Assembly (NCBI RefSeq): GCF_002813375.1
Contig: NZ_PHUJ01000003.1
Span: 3,906,001 to 3,970,000 of the forward strand
Length of the DNA stretch: 64,000 nucleotides
Source of the DNA: Pseudonocardia alni
GTDB lineage: Bacteria > Actinomycetota > Actinomycetes > Mycobacteriales > Pseudonocardiaceae
Reading direction: 5' to 3'
The translations under genes were made by a program, and so were the position numbers. Below are positions 25,947 to 34,572 of the stretch, in pieces; position 1 is the stretch's first letter; the number at the start of each line of letters is the position of its first letter. Under the pieces are notes generated by a model. That model was given only the letters and a program-made list of their open reading frames with translations, ran no database searches and had not been told where the DNA came from.

Positions 25947-26807
25947 GTGCGCCTGGTCGGGATCCACCACACCCACCCGTCGGGGGCGGTCGCCCTGCGC
26001 GGTGCCGACCTCGACGTCGACCCTGCCGTGCCGACCGTCGTGCGGGGAGGCAACGGGGCGGGCAAGTCCACGCTGCTGCGGATCGCCGCCGGTGCACTCG
26101 CCCCGACCGCGGGCGAGGTCGAGGACGTCCCCGAGGTCGTCGGCTACCTGCCCGACCGGTTCCCGGCCGCCCGCAAGCTGACCCCGCGACGCTGGCTCGA
26201 CCACATCGCCCGGGTGCGCGGCGTCGACGTCGACGACGCCGCCGACCGCGCCGAGGTGCTGCTGACCGAGCTCGGGTACGACGGCGACGACGACGGGCCG
26301 ATGGCCGACCTGTCCACCGGCAACGCCCGCAAGGTCGGGCTGGTGCAGGCGCTGGCCTGCGAGCCCGGCGTGCTCGTGCTCGACGAACCCTGGAACGGTC
26401 TCGACGACGACGCCGCGGACGCCCTGACCCGGCTGCTCACCGCCCGCGCCGCCCCGACCCTGCTGACCGACCACACCGGTACCGCGGCCGGTCTGCCCGG
26501 CGCCCGCCTCCACCGGCTGCGCGAGGGCCGGATCGCGACCGCCTCCGACCCGGACTCCGTGCCGTTGCCGACCGCGCCGCCGCCCGGGGCGATGATGCGC
26601 CTGGACATGGCCTGTGCGGGAGACCCCCGCCCGCTGCTGGAACGGGTGCTGCCGCCCGCCCGTGTCGAGGGTGCGGCGCCGGGCCGGTTCACCGTGCGGG
26701 TCCCCGCCCCCGAGAGCGACGCCTGGCTGGCGGCCGCGCTCGCCGCGGGCTGCGCGGTCCGCTCGGTGCGGCCGGTCCGCCCGGCTCCCCGGGAGGGCGG
26801 CCGGTGA
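25947..26807 (+). CDS. ABC transporter ATP-binding protein
   Basis: A 286-residue ATPase. Walker A is RGGNGAGKSTLLRIAAG, the signature is LSTGNARKVGLVQAL (a variant of LSGGQ), and Walker B is GVLVLDEPWNGLD. After the ATPase core comes a C-terminal extension of about 85 residues. The GTG at 25947 is preceded by GGAGGTGG; an upstream in-frame extension overlaps the DedA gene and is not real. Its stop overlaps the start of the membrane partner in GTGA. Likely an exporter of unknown substrate. Confidence 0.82.
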   Translation: MRLVGIHHTHPSGAVALRGADLDVDPAVPTVVRGGNGAGKSTLLRIAAGALAPTAGEVEDVPEVVGYLPDRFPAARKLTPRRWLDHIARVRGVDVDDAADRAEVLLTELGYDGDDDGPMADLSTGNARKVGLVQALACEPGVLVLDEPWNGLDDDAADALTRLLTARAAPTLLTDHTGTAAGLPGARLHRLREGRIATASDPDSVPLPTAPPPGAMMRLDMACAGDPRPLLERVLPPARVEGAAPGRFTVRVPAPESDAWLAAALAAGCAVRSVRPVRPAPREGGR

Positions 26808-27520
26808 GGCGGCGGGTGCGCGCGGCGTTCGCCGTGGCGATGCTGCTGGGCGAGGACGTCGGCCGCACCGAACGCTTCGTCGCGCCGCTGGTGCTCTACG
26901 CCGGCGCTCTCGCCGTGCTGTTCGGCGGCGCGCCCGGCCCGCTGCCCGCGCCGTGGGCGGCCAGCGCGCTGCTGCTCTACCCGGTCGGGGCCTGGCTGGC
27001 GCACGCGCTGGCCGAGTCCGAGGACGACGACGCCCGCACCGTCACCCTGTCCGCCGCGGGCGGCCCCTGGCCGGTCGCGGCCGGCGTGCTGATCGCCGCC
27101 ACGGCGGGCGTGGCGCTGCTCGGGCTGCTCGCCGTGGTGTGGGGCGTGGTCGCGGCCTGGGGCACGGCGACGACCGGGAGCCTGCTCGACGGGCTGCTCG
27201 CGCACCTGGCCTGCGGGATCACCGGCGCCGCGGTGGGCTCGGTGTTCTCCCGGCCGGTGGTCCGCAACGAGGGTGTCGCGCTGATCGGTGCGCTGGTCGT
27301 GCTCGTGGTCACGGGCACGCAGTCGTGGCTGCCGCCGGTCGGGACCGCGGCCGCGGCCCTGGGGAGCGGGCGGCTCGGGGTGGGCCCGTTCGGCGACCTG
27401 GTCGTCGCGCTGCTGGTGGCGGTGGCGGCGACGGCACTGGTGGTCCGGGTCGAGCAGGGGGGCGGGCTGCGCGAGCTGGGTGCACGTCTCGGCCGGCACG
27501 TCGGCCGTCTGCGCCGCTGA
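26804..27520 (+). CDS. ABC transporter membrane subunit
   Basis: A 238-residue hydrophobic protein with about six transmembrane helices, translationally coupled to the preceding ATPase (four-base overlap). No recognised permease signature beyond hydrophobicity; the pairing defines its role. The cytosolic N-terminus has VAMLLGEDVGRTERF before the first helix. Confidence 0.7.
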   Translation: MRRRVRAAFAVAMLLGEDVGRTERFVAPLVLYAGALAVLFGGAPGPLPAPWAASALLLYPVGAWLAHALAESEDDDARTVTLSAAGGPWPVAAGVLIAATAGVALLGLLAVVWGVVAAWGTATTGSLLDGLLAHLACGITGAAVGSVFSRPVVRNEGVALIGALVVLVVTGTQSWLPPVGTAAAALGSGRLGVGPFGDLVVALLVAVAATALVVRVEQGGGLRELGARLGRHVGRLRR

Positions 27521-27557
27521 CCCCGCTGCTCGACCCGGCACCGCCCCGGGCCCGTTC

Positions 27558-28259
27558 TCAGATCAGGCCCGCGACCTGACCGAGGCGTTCGACGGTGCCC
27601 GCGAACAGGGCGTCGCGGGCGTCGACTGCGTTCTCGAACTGGCCGAACAGCTCGAAGGACAGGTGCCCGAACAGCCCGGTCCAGGCGGTGAGGGCGGCGA
27701 GCACGGCCCCGTCGGGCAGGTCCGGGAGACCCAGCGTGGCCCGGATGCGGACGGCGTCGCCGGCGAGTGCGGGATCCGGGTCGGTCGCCGCGGGGAGCGT
27801 GCCCGCGGCGTGCGCGGCGGTGAGCGCGCGGGCGAGCGGTTCCAGGACCCGGGCCGCGACGGGGACGGTGCCGGTCGGCGCACGGTAGCCCGGTACGGGG
27901 GAGCCGTAGATCAACGCGTACTCGTGCGGATGGGCCAGCGCCCAGCCGCGCAGGGCCTGCGCGATGCCCCGCCAGTGCTCCGCCGGGCCGGTGCCGGGGT
28001 CGGCCGCGGCGAGGGCGTCGGCGAGCCCGTCGTAGCTCTGCACGATCAGGGCGGTGAGCAGGTCGTCGCGGGTGGGGAAGTAGCGGTGCAGCGCCGAGGA
28101 CACCATCCCGATCTCTCGGGACACCGCGCGCATGGACAGCGCGGCCGCGCCGGTCTCGGCCAGCTGCCGCCGGGCCGCCGCGGTGATCTCGGCGACGAGC
28201 TCGGCGCGGGCCCGCTCGCGGGCGGTGCGGGAGGCGTTCACGTGGCCACGGTAGAGCAT
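27558..28259 (-). CDS. TetR/AcrR-family regulator with WHG-type C-terminal domain
   Basis: A 233-residue regulator. The helix-turn-helix is at about residues 30-70 (LSMRAVSREIGMVSSALHRY), followed by FPTRDDLLTALI. The C-terminal part (HEYALIYGSPVPGY, then GLFGHLSFELFGQFEN) is the ligand domain common in actinobacterial TetR proteins. It may start at the in-frame GTG six codons later. Target unknown; it is convergent with the ABC transporter operon. Confidence 0.8.
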   Translation of the reverse strand: MLYRGHVNASRTARERARAELVAEITAAARRQLAETGAAALSMRAVSREIGMVSSALHRYFPTRDDLLTALIVQSYDGLADALAAADPGTGPAEHWRGIAQALRGWALAHPHEYALIYGSPVPGYRAPTGTVPVAARVLEPLARALTAAHAAGTLPAATDPDPALAGDAVRIRATLGLPDLPDGAVLAALTAWTGLFGHLSFELFGQFENAVDARDALFAGTVERLGQVAGLI

Positions 28260-28340
28260 CGGTCTGTTCCCCGAGCGCTGTGCTGATCCACGAGCGGTGA
28301 TCTCGTTCTTGGCCGTCGCCGCGGTGGGTCTCCGCGACCG

Positions 28341-28820
28341 TCAGTCCGGCAGCGCCACCCCGACCAGCGCCGGCAGGGCGGTACGACCGGACGCCGTGAG
28401 GCGCACGGACCGCCGGTCGCGGCCGCGCTCGACCCAGCCGCGGTCGAACAGGGCCCGGCACAGCACCGCACCCGCCGTGCCCGCGAGGTGGTGGCGGCGC
28501 TCGGTCCAGTCCAGGCACGCCCGCACCACCGGGCGGCCGCGGCGGGCGAGCGCGTCCGGCCCGGCGAGCCCGGCGAACCACAACCGGCAGGCGGGGGTGA
28601 GGGCGAGACCGTCCCCCGTCGCGAGCAGGTCGTCGGCGACGAGCCCGTCGAAGAGCGCGACACCCAGGGCGCCCGCAAGGTGGTCGTAGCAGGTCCGGGC
28701 GGAGGCGAGCCTGGCTGCGGCGCGCGAGGCCCGCAGCGTCGGGGCTGCCCGGGCGGCGAGGGCGGCCGGGTCGATCGGGCCCCCCCGAGCCGCGGACGCC
28801 GTCCGTGCCGGGACCGCCGG
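28341..28820 (-). pseudogene. ArsR-family regulator remnant lacking its N-terminal HTH
   Basis: Read on the minus strand from just after the EamA stop, this open frame encodes TCYDHLAGALGVALFDGL, then LTPACRLWFAGLAGPDALA, and finally RACLDWTERRHHLAGTAGAV with a short C-terminus. This is the C-terminal half of a well-known actinobacterial ArsR type of about 220-240 residues. The DNA-binding half is missing, and no ATG, GTG or TTG occurs before the TTG at 28583. The frame is continuous with the EamA gene through that gene's TGA stop (28821-28823). A truncated relic left by deletion is the simplest explanation; a short product from 28583 is possible. Confidence 0.6.
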
Positions 28821-29768
28821 TCACCGCGGGCCCCGGTCCCCGCCGGACCCCGGCACCCCGCCCGCCGCGACCCGGCTCTCCCGCGCCGGCCGCCCCCGGT
28901 AGCGGGACAGCGCCACCCCCGTCAGCGCGAGCACGCCGCCGAGCAGCGCCAGCGGCGGCGGCAGCTCCCCGAGTACCGGCCACGCCATGAGCACCACCAG
29001 CGTCGGGACGAGGTAGGTGGTGACGCCGAGCTGTCCCGCGTCGGTCCGCGACAGCGCGTACGCCCAGGTCCCGAACGCGAGCGCCGTCGGGACGAGCCCG
29101 AGGTAGACCATCCCGGCGATCTCCGGCCCGGACACCGTGCCGAGACCGTCGACCAGGTCGCCGGCCCACGGCAGCGTGACGACCGCTCCGACCACGCAGG
29201 CGACCTGGGTGACCTGCACCGCGGGCAGGCGCCGGAGCACGGGTTTCTGGGCGAGCACCCCGATCGTCCAGGTCGCGGCGGCCAGCAGGCACAGCAGCGC
29301 GCCCACCGGGCCCCCGGCGCCGGCCGGGCCGTCGCCCGAGGTGGCGAACCCGATCAGCACGGCCCCCGCGAACCCGATCCCGGCGCCCGCCAGCAGCGGG
29401 CGCGGGAAGCCCTCCCGCAGCACGACGCCGGCGGAGAGCGCGATGAGGATCGGTCCGACGTTCACCAGCATCGCCGCGGTCCCGGCGTCGAGGCGTTCCT
29501 CGGCCGCGTTCAGCGCGACGTTGTACACGGCGAACCAGCTCACCCCGCACACCACCATCAGCAGCCACTCCCGCGCGGTCGGCCGCACCCAGGACCGCGA
29601 TGCCAGCACGGCGAGCGTGAGCGCGGCCCCGCCGACCGCCAGTCGTCCGAGCGCGAGCGCACCGGCGCCGAACGCCGGCCCCACGGCCCGGATCGCCACG
29701 AACGCCGACGCCCACGCCAGCACGGTCACCCCGGCCGCCGCGGCGATCCGCATCCCTGTTCCCGTCAC
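28821..29768 (-). CDS. EamA/DMT-family transporter
   Basis: A 315-residue drug/metabolite transporter with about ten helices in two EamA repeats. Seen: LAWASAFVAIRAVGPAFGAG in helix 1, VCGVSWFAVYNVALNAAE, AAMLVNVGPILIALSAG, and in the second repeat ALAFGTWAYALSRTDAGQLG. Members export amino acids or other metabolites. GTG 29768 or ATG 29753 may be the start. The short hydrophilic tail and stop abut the truncated ArsR relic. Confidence 0.82.
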   Translation of the reverse strand: MTGTGMRIAAAAGVTVLAWASAFVAIRAVGPAFGAGALALGRLAVGGAALTLAVLASRSWVRPTAREWLLMVVCGVSWFAVYNVALNAAEERLDAGTAAMLVNVGPILIALSAGVVLREGFPRPLLAGAGIGFAGAVLIGFATSGDGPAGAGGPVGALLCLLAAATWTIGVLAQKPVLRRLPAVQVTQVACVVGAVVTLPWAGDLVDGLGTVSGPEIAGMVYLGLVPTALAFGTWAYALSRTDAGQLGVTTYLVPTLVVLMAWPVLGELPPPLALLGGVLALTGVALSRYRGRPARESRVAAGGVPGSGGDRGPR

Positions 29769-29810
29769 GGCGACGACGCTAGGCGCCCGACGTTTCGGCC
29801 TGCACCGAAT

Positions 29811-30314
29811 TCAGCCCCGGTAGTACGGTGCCGTCGCCGCGAGGGACGCCTCCCAGTCCGGCATCGGCGCCCCGGCCAGGACCGCGGCGAGCCGGTCGAG
29901 GTACCAGTGCCAGCCCGGGCCGGCGTCGGCCGGGGAGAACCCGTCGGGCAGCACCTGCTCGAACACGAGCACGGTGCCTCCGCCGTCCGGGGTGAGCGTC
30001 ACCGACAGCTCCCACGGCTCGCCGTCACCCTCCCGGATGTCGACGACCAGCCGGTGCGGGGGCTCGCAGTCCCGGACGAGCACGGTGGACGGGGCGCCGC
30101 CGCCGTCCTCGTCGCTGGTCAGGACGAGCTCGACGGTGCCGCCGGGCCGCCCGTCGCCGCTCCACCGCCCGAACCACCGCGCGCAGCGGTCCGGGTCGGT
30201 GACCGCCGACCAGACGTCGGCGACGGGTTCGTCGTGGACGCGGCGGAACCGCAGCACGGCACGCCCGTCGGTGCCGCGGACCACCTCCCCGGCACGGCTT
30301 CCGGTATCGGTCAC
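29811..30314 (-). CDS. SRPBCC (AHSA1-like) domain protein
   Basis: A 167-residue START-like fold protein. RFRRVHDEPVADVWSAVTDP and CARWFGRWSGDG are hallmarks of the AHSA1/Aha1-type SRPBCC family. The GTG start at 30314 overlaps the stop of the ArsR gene (GTGA), giving a regulator-SRPBCC pair that is very common in actinobacteria. It may bind a hydrophobic ligand or modulate stress response; no enzyme activity can be assigned. Confidence 0.85.
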   Translation of the reverse strand: MTDTGSRAGEVVRGTDGRAVLRFRRVHDEPVADVWSAVTDPDRCARWFGRWSGDGRPGGTVELVLTSDEDGGGAPSTVLVRDCEPPHRLVVDIREGDGEPWELSVTLTPDGGGTVLVFEQVLPDGFSPADAGPGWHWYLDRLAAVLAGAPMPDWEASLAATAPYYRG

Positions 30315-30637
30315 GGGTTCCTCCTCGATCCACGGGCCAGTTCGGTGCCGAGCGCGTCGAGCCGCTGCGTCCACAAGCCGCGCAGCCCGGCCAGCCACTG
30401 CTCGGCCGCGGCAGGCCCGGATGGGTCGACCGCGTAGAGCCTCCGGGTCCCCTCCGCCCGGACGGTGGCGAACCCGTTGTCCCGCAGCACGCGCAGGTGT
30501 CGGGAGACGGCCGGCTGCGATATCCCGAACTCGGCGCGGACGACCTCGGTCACCCGCCCTGCCGTCCGCTCGCCCCCGGCGAGGAGTTCCAGGATGCGCC
30601 GCCGGACGGGGTCGCCCAGCACGTCGAACGCTTCCAC
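30311..30637 (-). CDS. ArsR-family winged-helix regulator
   Basis: A 108-residue regulator. FDVLGDPVRRRILELLAGG followed by FGISQPAVSRHLRVLRDNGF is the classic ArsR HTH, and the wing and dimer helix end with TRRLYAVDPSG. No metal-binding cysteine pair is present. The GTG start at 30637 is favoured because the ArsR fold begins there; a longer reading frame to 30736 crosses promoter-like and operator sequence. Co-translated with the SRPBCC gene. Confidence 0.85.
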   Translation of the reverse strand: MEAFDVLGDPVRRRILELLAGGERTAGRVTEVVRAEFGISQPAVSRHLRVLRDNGFATVRAEGTRRLYAVDPSGPAAAEQWLAGLRGLWTQRLDALGTELARGSRRNP

Positions 30638-30643
30638 AACCCC

Positions 30644-30658
30644 GAGTTTATATAACTC
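30644..30658. promoter_or_regulatory. Near-palindrome GAGTTTATATAACTC before the ArsR gene
   Basis: Arms GAGTT and AACTC flank TATAT, 7 bases upstream of the ArsR start. The AT-rich centre in such GC-rich DNA suggests a combined -10 element and autoregulatory operator. Confidence 0.5.
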
Positions 30659-30704
30659 CGAACGGAAATAGTAGCCCGCTGGACGGATTGACCCCTCGCC
30701 GCTA

Positions 30705-30730
30705 TGGTTCATTACATGACTAATGAACCA
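30705..30730. promoter_or_regulatory. Perfect 26-base operator palindrome for the YtrA-type regulator
   Basis: TGGTTCATTA (30705-30714) and TAATGAACCA (30721-30730) are exact complements around CATGAC. It lies 27-52 bases before the GntR start, where an autoregulated YtrA-family operon would carry its operator. Confidence 0.7.
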
Positions 30731-30756
30731 CTGCACTACGGCACCGGGAGGTCGCC

Positions 30757-31119
30757 GTGATCGACGACGGACGCCCGCTGTTCGCGCAGATCGCGGAGGA
30801 CATCGCGTCCGCCGTGGTGGACGGGACCTATCCGGAGGAGACCCAGGTGCCGTCCAGCAACGAGCTCGCCGCCTTCCACCGGATCAACCCGGCCACCGCG
30901 GCGAAGGGTCTCAACCAGCTGGTCACGCAGGGCGTGCTCTACAAGAGACGGGGGATCGGCATGTTCGTCGCCGAGGGGGCACGGTCCCGGCTGCTGGAGA
31001 GCCGCCGCGAGGACTTCGCCCGGCAGTACATCGCTCCGCTGGTCACCGAGGCCCGCAAGCTCGGCATCGACCCCGAGCAGCTCAAGAAGATGATCGACGT
31101 CTGGGGGGACGACCGATGA
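30757..31119 (+). CDS. YtrA-subfamily GntR transcriptional regulator
   Basis: A 120-residue short GntR regulator. The HTH is at about residues 7-75 (PLFAQIAEDIASAVVDGTYP, then NELAAFHRINPATAAKGLNQ) with only a 45-residue tail, as in YtrA. Such regulators repress the ABC operon in which they sit. GGGAGG at 30746-30751 supports the GTG start. The stop overlaps the ATPase ATG in ATGA, forming a three-gene operon. Confidence 0.9.
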   Translation: MIDDGRPLFAQIAEDIASAVVDGTYPEETQVPSSNELAAFHRINPATAAKGLNQLVTQGVLYKRRGIGMFVAEGARSRLLESRREDFARQYIAPLVTEARKLGIDPEQLKKMIDVWGDDR

Positions 31120-32021
31120 GCACCGACGTGATCGCCATGCACGGCGTCACGAAGCGCTACGGCGACGTGACCGCGCTCGACGACGTGACGTTCACGCTGG
31201 AGGAGAACCGCATCCACGGGCTGCTCGGCCGCAACGGCGCCGGCAAGACCACCGCGATGCAGATCCTCACCGCGCAGAACTTCGCGACCTCCGGGCGCGC
31301 CGAGATCTTCGGCGAGCAGCCCTACGAGAACGCCCGGGTGCTCGCCCGCACCTGCTTCATCCGCGAGTCGCTGAAGTACCCGGACGAGTACCGGGTCCAC
31401 CACGCGCTCCGGGCCGCCGCGAGCGTGTACCCGCAGTGGGACCAGGCCTTCGCCGACCGGCTCGTCGGGGAGTTCGGGCTCCCGCTCACCCGGCTCTGCA
31501 AGAAGCTCTCGCGCGGCCAGCAGTCCGCGGTCGGGGTGATCATCGGACTGGCCTCGCGGGCCCCGCTGACCTTCTTCGACGAGCCCTACCTGGGCCTCGA
31601 CGCCGTCGCCCGGCAGATGTTCTACGACCACCTGCTCGCCGACTTCGCCGAGCACCCGCGCACCGTCGTGCTCTCGACGCACCTGATCGACGAGGTCTCC
31701 GACCTCATCGAGCACGTCGTCCTGATCGACCGGGGCCGCGTGCTCATCGACGAGGAGGCCGAGGCGCTGCGCGGCCGGGCCGTCACCGTCTCCGGGCCCG
31801 CCGAGTCGGTCGAGCGGTTCGCCCGCGGCCACACCGAGCTGCACCGGGAGCGCCTCGGCGGCTTCCTCCGCGTCACCCTCTCCGGGGTCGCGCCGACCCG
31901 CACCGGCCCCGCCGAGCCGAACCTGCAGTTCGAGCCGGTCTCGCTGCAGCAGCTCGTCGTCCGTACGACCCAGCACAGCGCGGCGCCGGGCACCGGCGTC
32001 GCCCAGGAGGTCCTGTCATGA
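31116..32021 (+). CDS. ABC transporter ATP-binding protein (YtrB-like)
   Basis: A 301-residue ATPase: Walker A GLLGRNGAGKTTAMQI, signature LSRGQQSAVGVIIGLA (LSRGQ variant), Walker B PLTFFDEPYLGLD, H-loop VVLSTHLIDEVSDL. The C-terminal 80 residues form an accessory region. Coupled on both sides by ATGA overlaps. The related B. subtilis ytr and Streptomyces systems respond to cell-wall antibiotics; a similar efflux or protection role is plausible here. Confidence 0.88.
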   Translation: MSTDVIAMHGVTKRYGDVTALDDVTFTLEENRIHGLLGRNGAGKTTAMQILTAQNFATSGRAEIFGEQPYENARVLARTCFIRESLKYPDEYRVHHALRAAASVYPQWDQAFADRLVGEFGLPLTRLCKKLSRGQQSAVGVIIGLASRAPLTFFDEPYLGLDAVARQMFYDHLLADFAEHPRTVVLSTHLIDEVSDLIEHVVLIDRGRVLIDEEAEALRGRAVTVSGPAESVERFARGHTELHRERLGGFLRVTLSGVAPTRTGPAEPNLQFEPVSLQQLVVRTTQHSAAPGTGVAQEVLS

Positions 32022-32761
32022 CCGCCGTCACCGCCGACCGCAGCCCGGTCGAGAGCACATCCGCCCGGGTGCACGCCGCGATCCGGATGGGCACGGTCAA
32101 CTGGGGCCGCCGGTTCGGGGTGGCCTGGCTGATCCTGGCCGTCGTCTTCGTGCTGCACCAGACCATCTGGTGGGTCGTGAGGAGCAACGGCGGAGATGTG
32201 GAGGCCGGGTACGTCGGCGCGCTGACGTCGTTCTTCTTCATCCTCGGCAGCACCTATCTCGCGCTGATGACCCAGGTGATGCCGTTCGCGCTGAGCCTGG
32301 GCATCACGCGACGGCACTTCTACCTCGGCACCGTCCTGCTGGTGGCCGCCGAGACCCTGGTCAGCGCGATCGGGCTCAGCGTGCTGCTGGCCGTCGAACG
32401 GGCCACCGACGGCTGGGGACTGCGAGTCCAGTTCTTCGAGATGGGCTTCATGGGGCAGTCGAACCCGGTCACCCAGGTGCTCGTGTACTGGGTGCCGCTG
32501 CTGACGATCGGACTGGTGTTCGTGCTGCTCGGTGCGGTGTTCCGGCGCTGGGGACAGCTCGGGGTCTGGGGCGCGGCCCTGGTGCCCGTGCTGGTGGTCG
32601 CCGCCGGGATCGTGCTCCTGACCTGGCAGAACGCCTGGGGGGCGTTCGGCCGGTTCTTCGTCGAGACGCCGACGTGGGCGCTGCTCGCCGGCTATCCGCT
32701 GATCCTCGCCGCGGTCGCGGCGGGGGCCGGGTACCTGGTGCTGCGCCGCGCGACTCCCTGA
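32018..32761 (+). CDS. ABC transporter membrane subunit of the YtrA operon
   Basis: A 247-residue integral membrane protein with about six helices (for example VAWLILAVVFVLHQTIWWVV and YLALMTQVMPFALSLG). ITRRHFYLGTVLLVAAETL links helices as in ABC-2-type permeases. It partners the upstream ATPase. A strong terminator follows. Confidence 0.82.
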   Translation: MTAVTADRSPVESTSARVHAAIRMGTVNWGRRFGVAWLILAVVFVLHQTIWWVVRSNGGDVEAGYVGALTSFFFILGSTYLALMTQVMPFALSLGITRRHFYLGTVLLVAAETLVSAIGLSVLLAVERATDGWGLRVQFFEMGFMGQSNPVTQVLVYWVPLLTIGLVFVLLGAVFRRWGQLGVWGAALVPVLVVAAGIVLLTWQNAWGAFGRFFVETPTWALLAGYPLILAAVAAGAGYLVLRRATP

Positions 32762-32775
32762 CGGAGGACCCGGCG

Positions 32776-32811
32776 GGGCCCGGCACCCTCGTGGGGGGTG
32801 GTGCCGGGCCC
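32776..32811. terminator. Bidirectional terminator after the YtrA-type operon
   Basis: Perfect 12-base stem GGGCCCGGCACC with a 12-base loop. It abuts the stop of the convergent kinase-like gene. Confidence 0.75.
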
Positions 32812-33369
32812 TCAGCCGTCCAGCACGAGATCGGCCCGTTCCGGTGCGCCACCGGAACGGGCCAGCTCCTGTTCGGCGCGCCGCCAGCCGTCGCGGTACG
32901 GGGCGTAGCCCGGCCAGTCCGCCCGCCCGCGCAGCCGCCGCTCCCGCTCGCCCGCCGACGCCTCCACCCAGATCGCCAGCGAGGTCACCGGCGCCAGCTC
33001 GGGCGCGCCGCTCCCGCACCCCTCCAGCACGACGACGGCCGCCGGCTCCAGCGTGCGTTCCGGTCCCGGCCGGTCGCGCACCCAGTCCCACGACGTCCAG
33101 CGCAGCGTCGTACCGGCCGCCAGCGGGTCACCGATCCCGCGCCGGGCCAGCGCCGGGACCCGGGGCAGCCCGTCCCAGCCTGGGCACAGGTCCTCGATCT
33201 CGAGCAGCGGGGCCCCGAGCCGGTCGGCGAGCTCGCGGGCCCGCGTGGACTTCCCGGCCCCTGAGAACCCGTCCACGGTGACCAGCCGGTTCCCGGCGGG
33301 CCCGGCGGGGGCGGCGTGCACGAGCCGGGCGACCGTGTCGGTCCAGCCCCGGTCCGCGACCGCCCTCAC
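32812..33369 (-). CDS. Uridine-kinase-like P-loop protein
   Basis: A 185-residue protein with Walker A VDGFSGAGKSTRARELADRL and a nucleoside-kinase-like layout (EIEDLCPGWDGL, then VVVLEGCGSG). It resembles actinobacterial proteins annotated as uridine kinase or (d)CMP-kinase-like ATP-binding proteins; the phosphate acceptor is not known. The start overlaps the stop of the dehydrogenase gene (GTGA), suggesting co-expression. Confidence 0.75.
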   Translation of the reverse strand: MRAVADRGWTDTVARLVHAAPAGPAGNRLVTVDGFSGAGKSTRARELADRLGAPLLEIEDLCPGWDGLPRVPALARRGIGDPLAAGTTLRWTSWDWVRDRPGPERTLEPAAVVVLEGCGSGAPELAPVTSLAIWVEASAGERERRLRGRADWPGYAPYRDGWRRAEQELARSGGAPERADLVLDG

Positions 33370-34349
33370 GGCCGGACGACCACCTTGACCTGCGACGCGT
33401 CGGGGGACAGGGCGTCGCCGACGTGGTCGAGGTCGACGTGCCCGGTCACCAGCCGGCCCAGGTCCACCGCGCCCGACGCGGCCAGGCGCACCGCCGTCGG
33501 CCAGGTGTTGGCGTACCGGAAGGTGCCGGTCAGGGTGATCTCGCGCGACTGCAGCATCGACACCGGCAGCGTCATCTCGTCAGCACCCATCCCGACCAGC
33601 ACCGCGGCGCCTCCCGGCCGGACCGCGGGCAGCCCGCCCAGCACCGCGGCCGGCACTCCGGAGCAGTCGACGAAGACGTCCACCCCGGACACGTCGGCAC
33701 CCGGCGCGACGACGTCGGTCGCGCCGAAGTCGCGGGCCAGCGCGGCGCGCGCCGGGTCCGGGTCGCTGACGACGACCTCGGCGGCGCCCTGCACCGCCGC
33801 CACCTGCGCGACGAGCAGCCCGATCGGCCCCGCCCCGGCGACGAGCACCCGCGACCCGACCCCGGTGCCCGCCCTGTGGTTCGCCCACAGCGCGACCGAC
33901 AGCGGTTCGAGCAGCGCGGCGACGTCGTCGGAGACGTGCTCGGGGACGGGGTGGGCGAAGTCGTCGGCGATCGTCACGTACTCGGCGAACGCGCCGTCGA
34001 CCGGCGGGGTCGCGAAGAACACCATGTCCGGGCACAGGTTGTAGGCGCCGGTGTGGCAGTACCGGCAGCGACGGCAGGGCACGCCCGGCTCCAGCGAGAC
34101 GCGCTCGCCGATCCGCCCCGCGTCGACGCCCTCCCCGACGCCGACGATCCGCCCGGACGGCTCGTGCCCGAGCACCATCGGCTCGCGCAGCACGAAGTCG
34201 CCGATCCGGCCGTGCCGGAAGTAGTGCACGTCGGAGCCGCAGGTGCCGACCGCCGCCACCCGCACCAGCACCTCCCGGGGGCCGGGCCGGGGGACCGGTC
34301 GCCGCTGCACCTCCAGCTCACCGGCGGCACGCAGCACGCTGCACCGCAT
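33366..34349 (-). CDS. Zinc-dependent sorbitol/L-iditol-2-dehydrogenase-like oxidoreductase
   Basis: A medium-chain dehydrogenase of about 327 residues. Catalytic zinc residues lie in GTCGSDVHYFRHGRIGDF and MVLGHEPSGRIVGVGEG; a structural zinc cluster CRRCRYCHTGAYNLC is present; the NAD loop is VAGAGPIGLLVAQVAA. The HYFRHGRIGDF segment places it with sorbitol/xylitol/iditol dehydrogenases, which oxidise polyols to ketoses with NAD+. ATG 34349 (GAGG upstream) is preferred over GTG 34379 or 34385. No polyol transporter is nearby. Confidence 0.85.
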   Translation of the reverse strand: MRCSVLRAAGELEVQRRPVPRPGPREVLVRVAAVGTCGSDVHYFRHGRIGDFVLREPMVLGHEPSGRIVGVGEGVDAGRIGERVSLEPGVPCRRCRYCHTGAYNLCPDMVFFATPPVDGAFAEYVTIADDFAHPVPEHVSDDVAALLEPLSVALWANHRAGTGVGSRVLVAGAGPIGLLVAQVAAVQGAAEVVVSDPDPARAALARDFGATDVVAPGADVSGVDVFVDCSGVPAAVLGGLPAVRPGGAAVLVGMGADEMTLPVSMLQSREITLTGTFRYANTWPTAVRLAASGAVDLGRLVTGHVDLDHVGDALSPDASQVKVVVRP

Positions 34350-34572
34350 CGACTCCGGCACCTCGGCGATCGTCGTCACGGGCACGACGGTGGCACGCGC
34401 GGCCGGGCCGGGCAACGCGGTGCGCCGACCGCGCCGGACGTACCGGTGCGCGCACGGTCGATCATTCCGGCGGACGTCGTCCGCCCCCGGGAGGTCCGCC
34501 GGTGGTGTACTGCTCCGCGACGAGAGGGAGGACCGGCCGCCCCGCGGGCGGCCGGCGACGAGAAGGACGCCC

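Noticed and set aside
26977-29715. Minus-strand frame of about 900 codons across the ABC permease, TetR, ArsR remnant and EamA genes
   Set aside because: It crosses several real genes in other frames and reads as Arg/Gly/Ala-rich noise.
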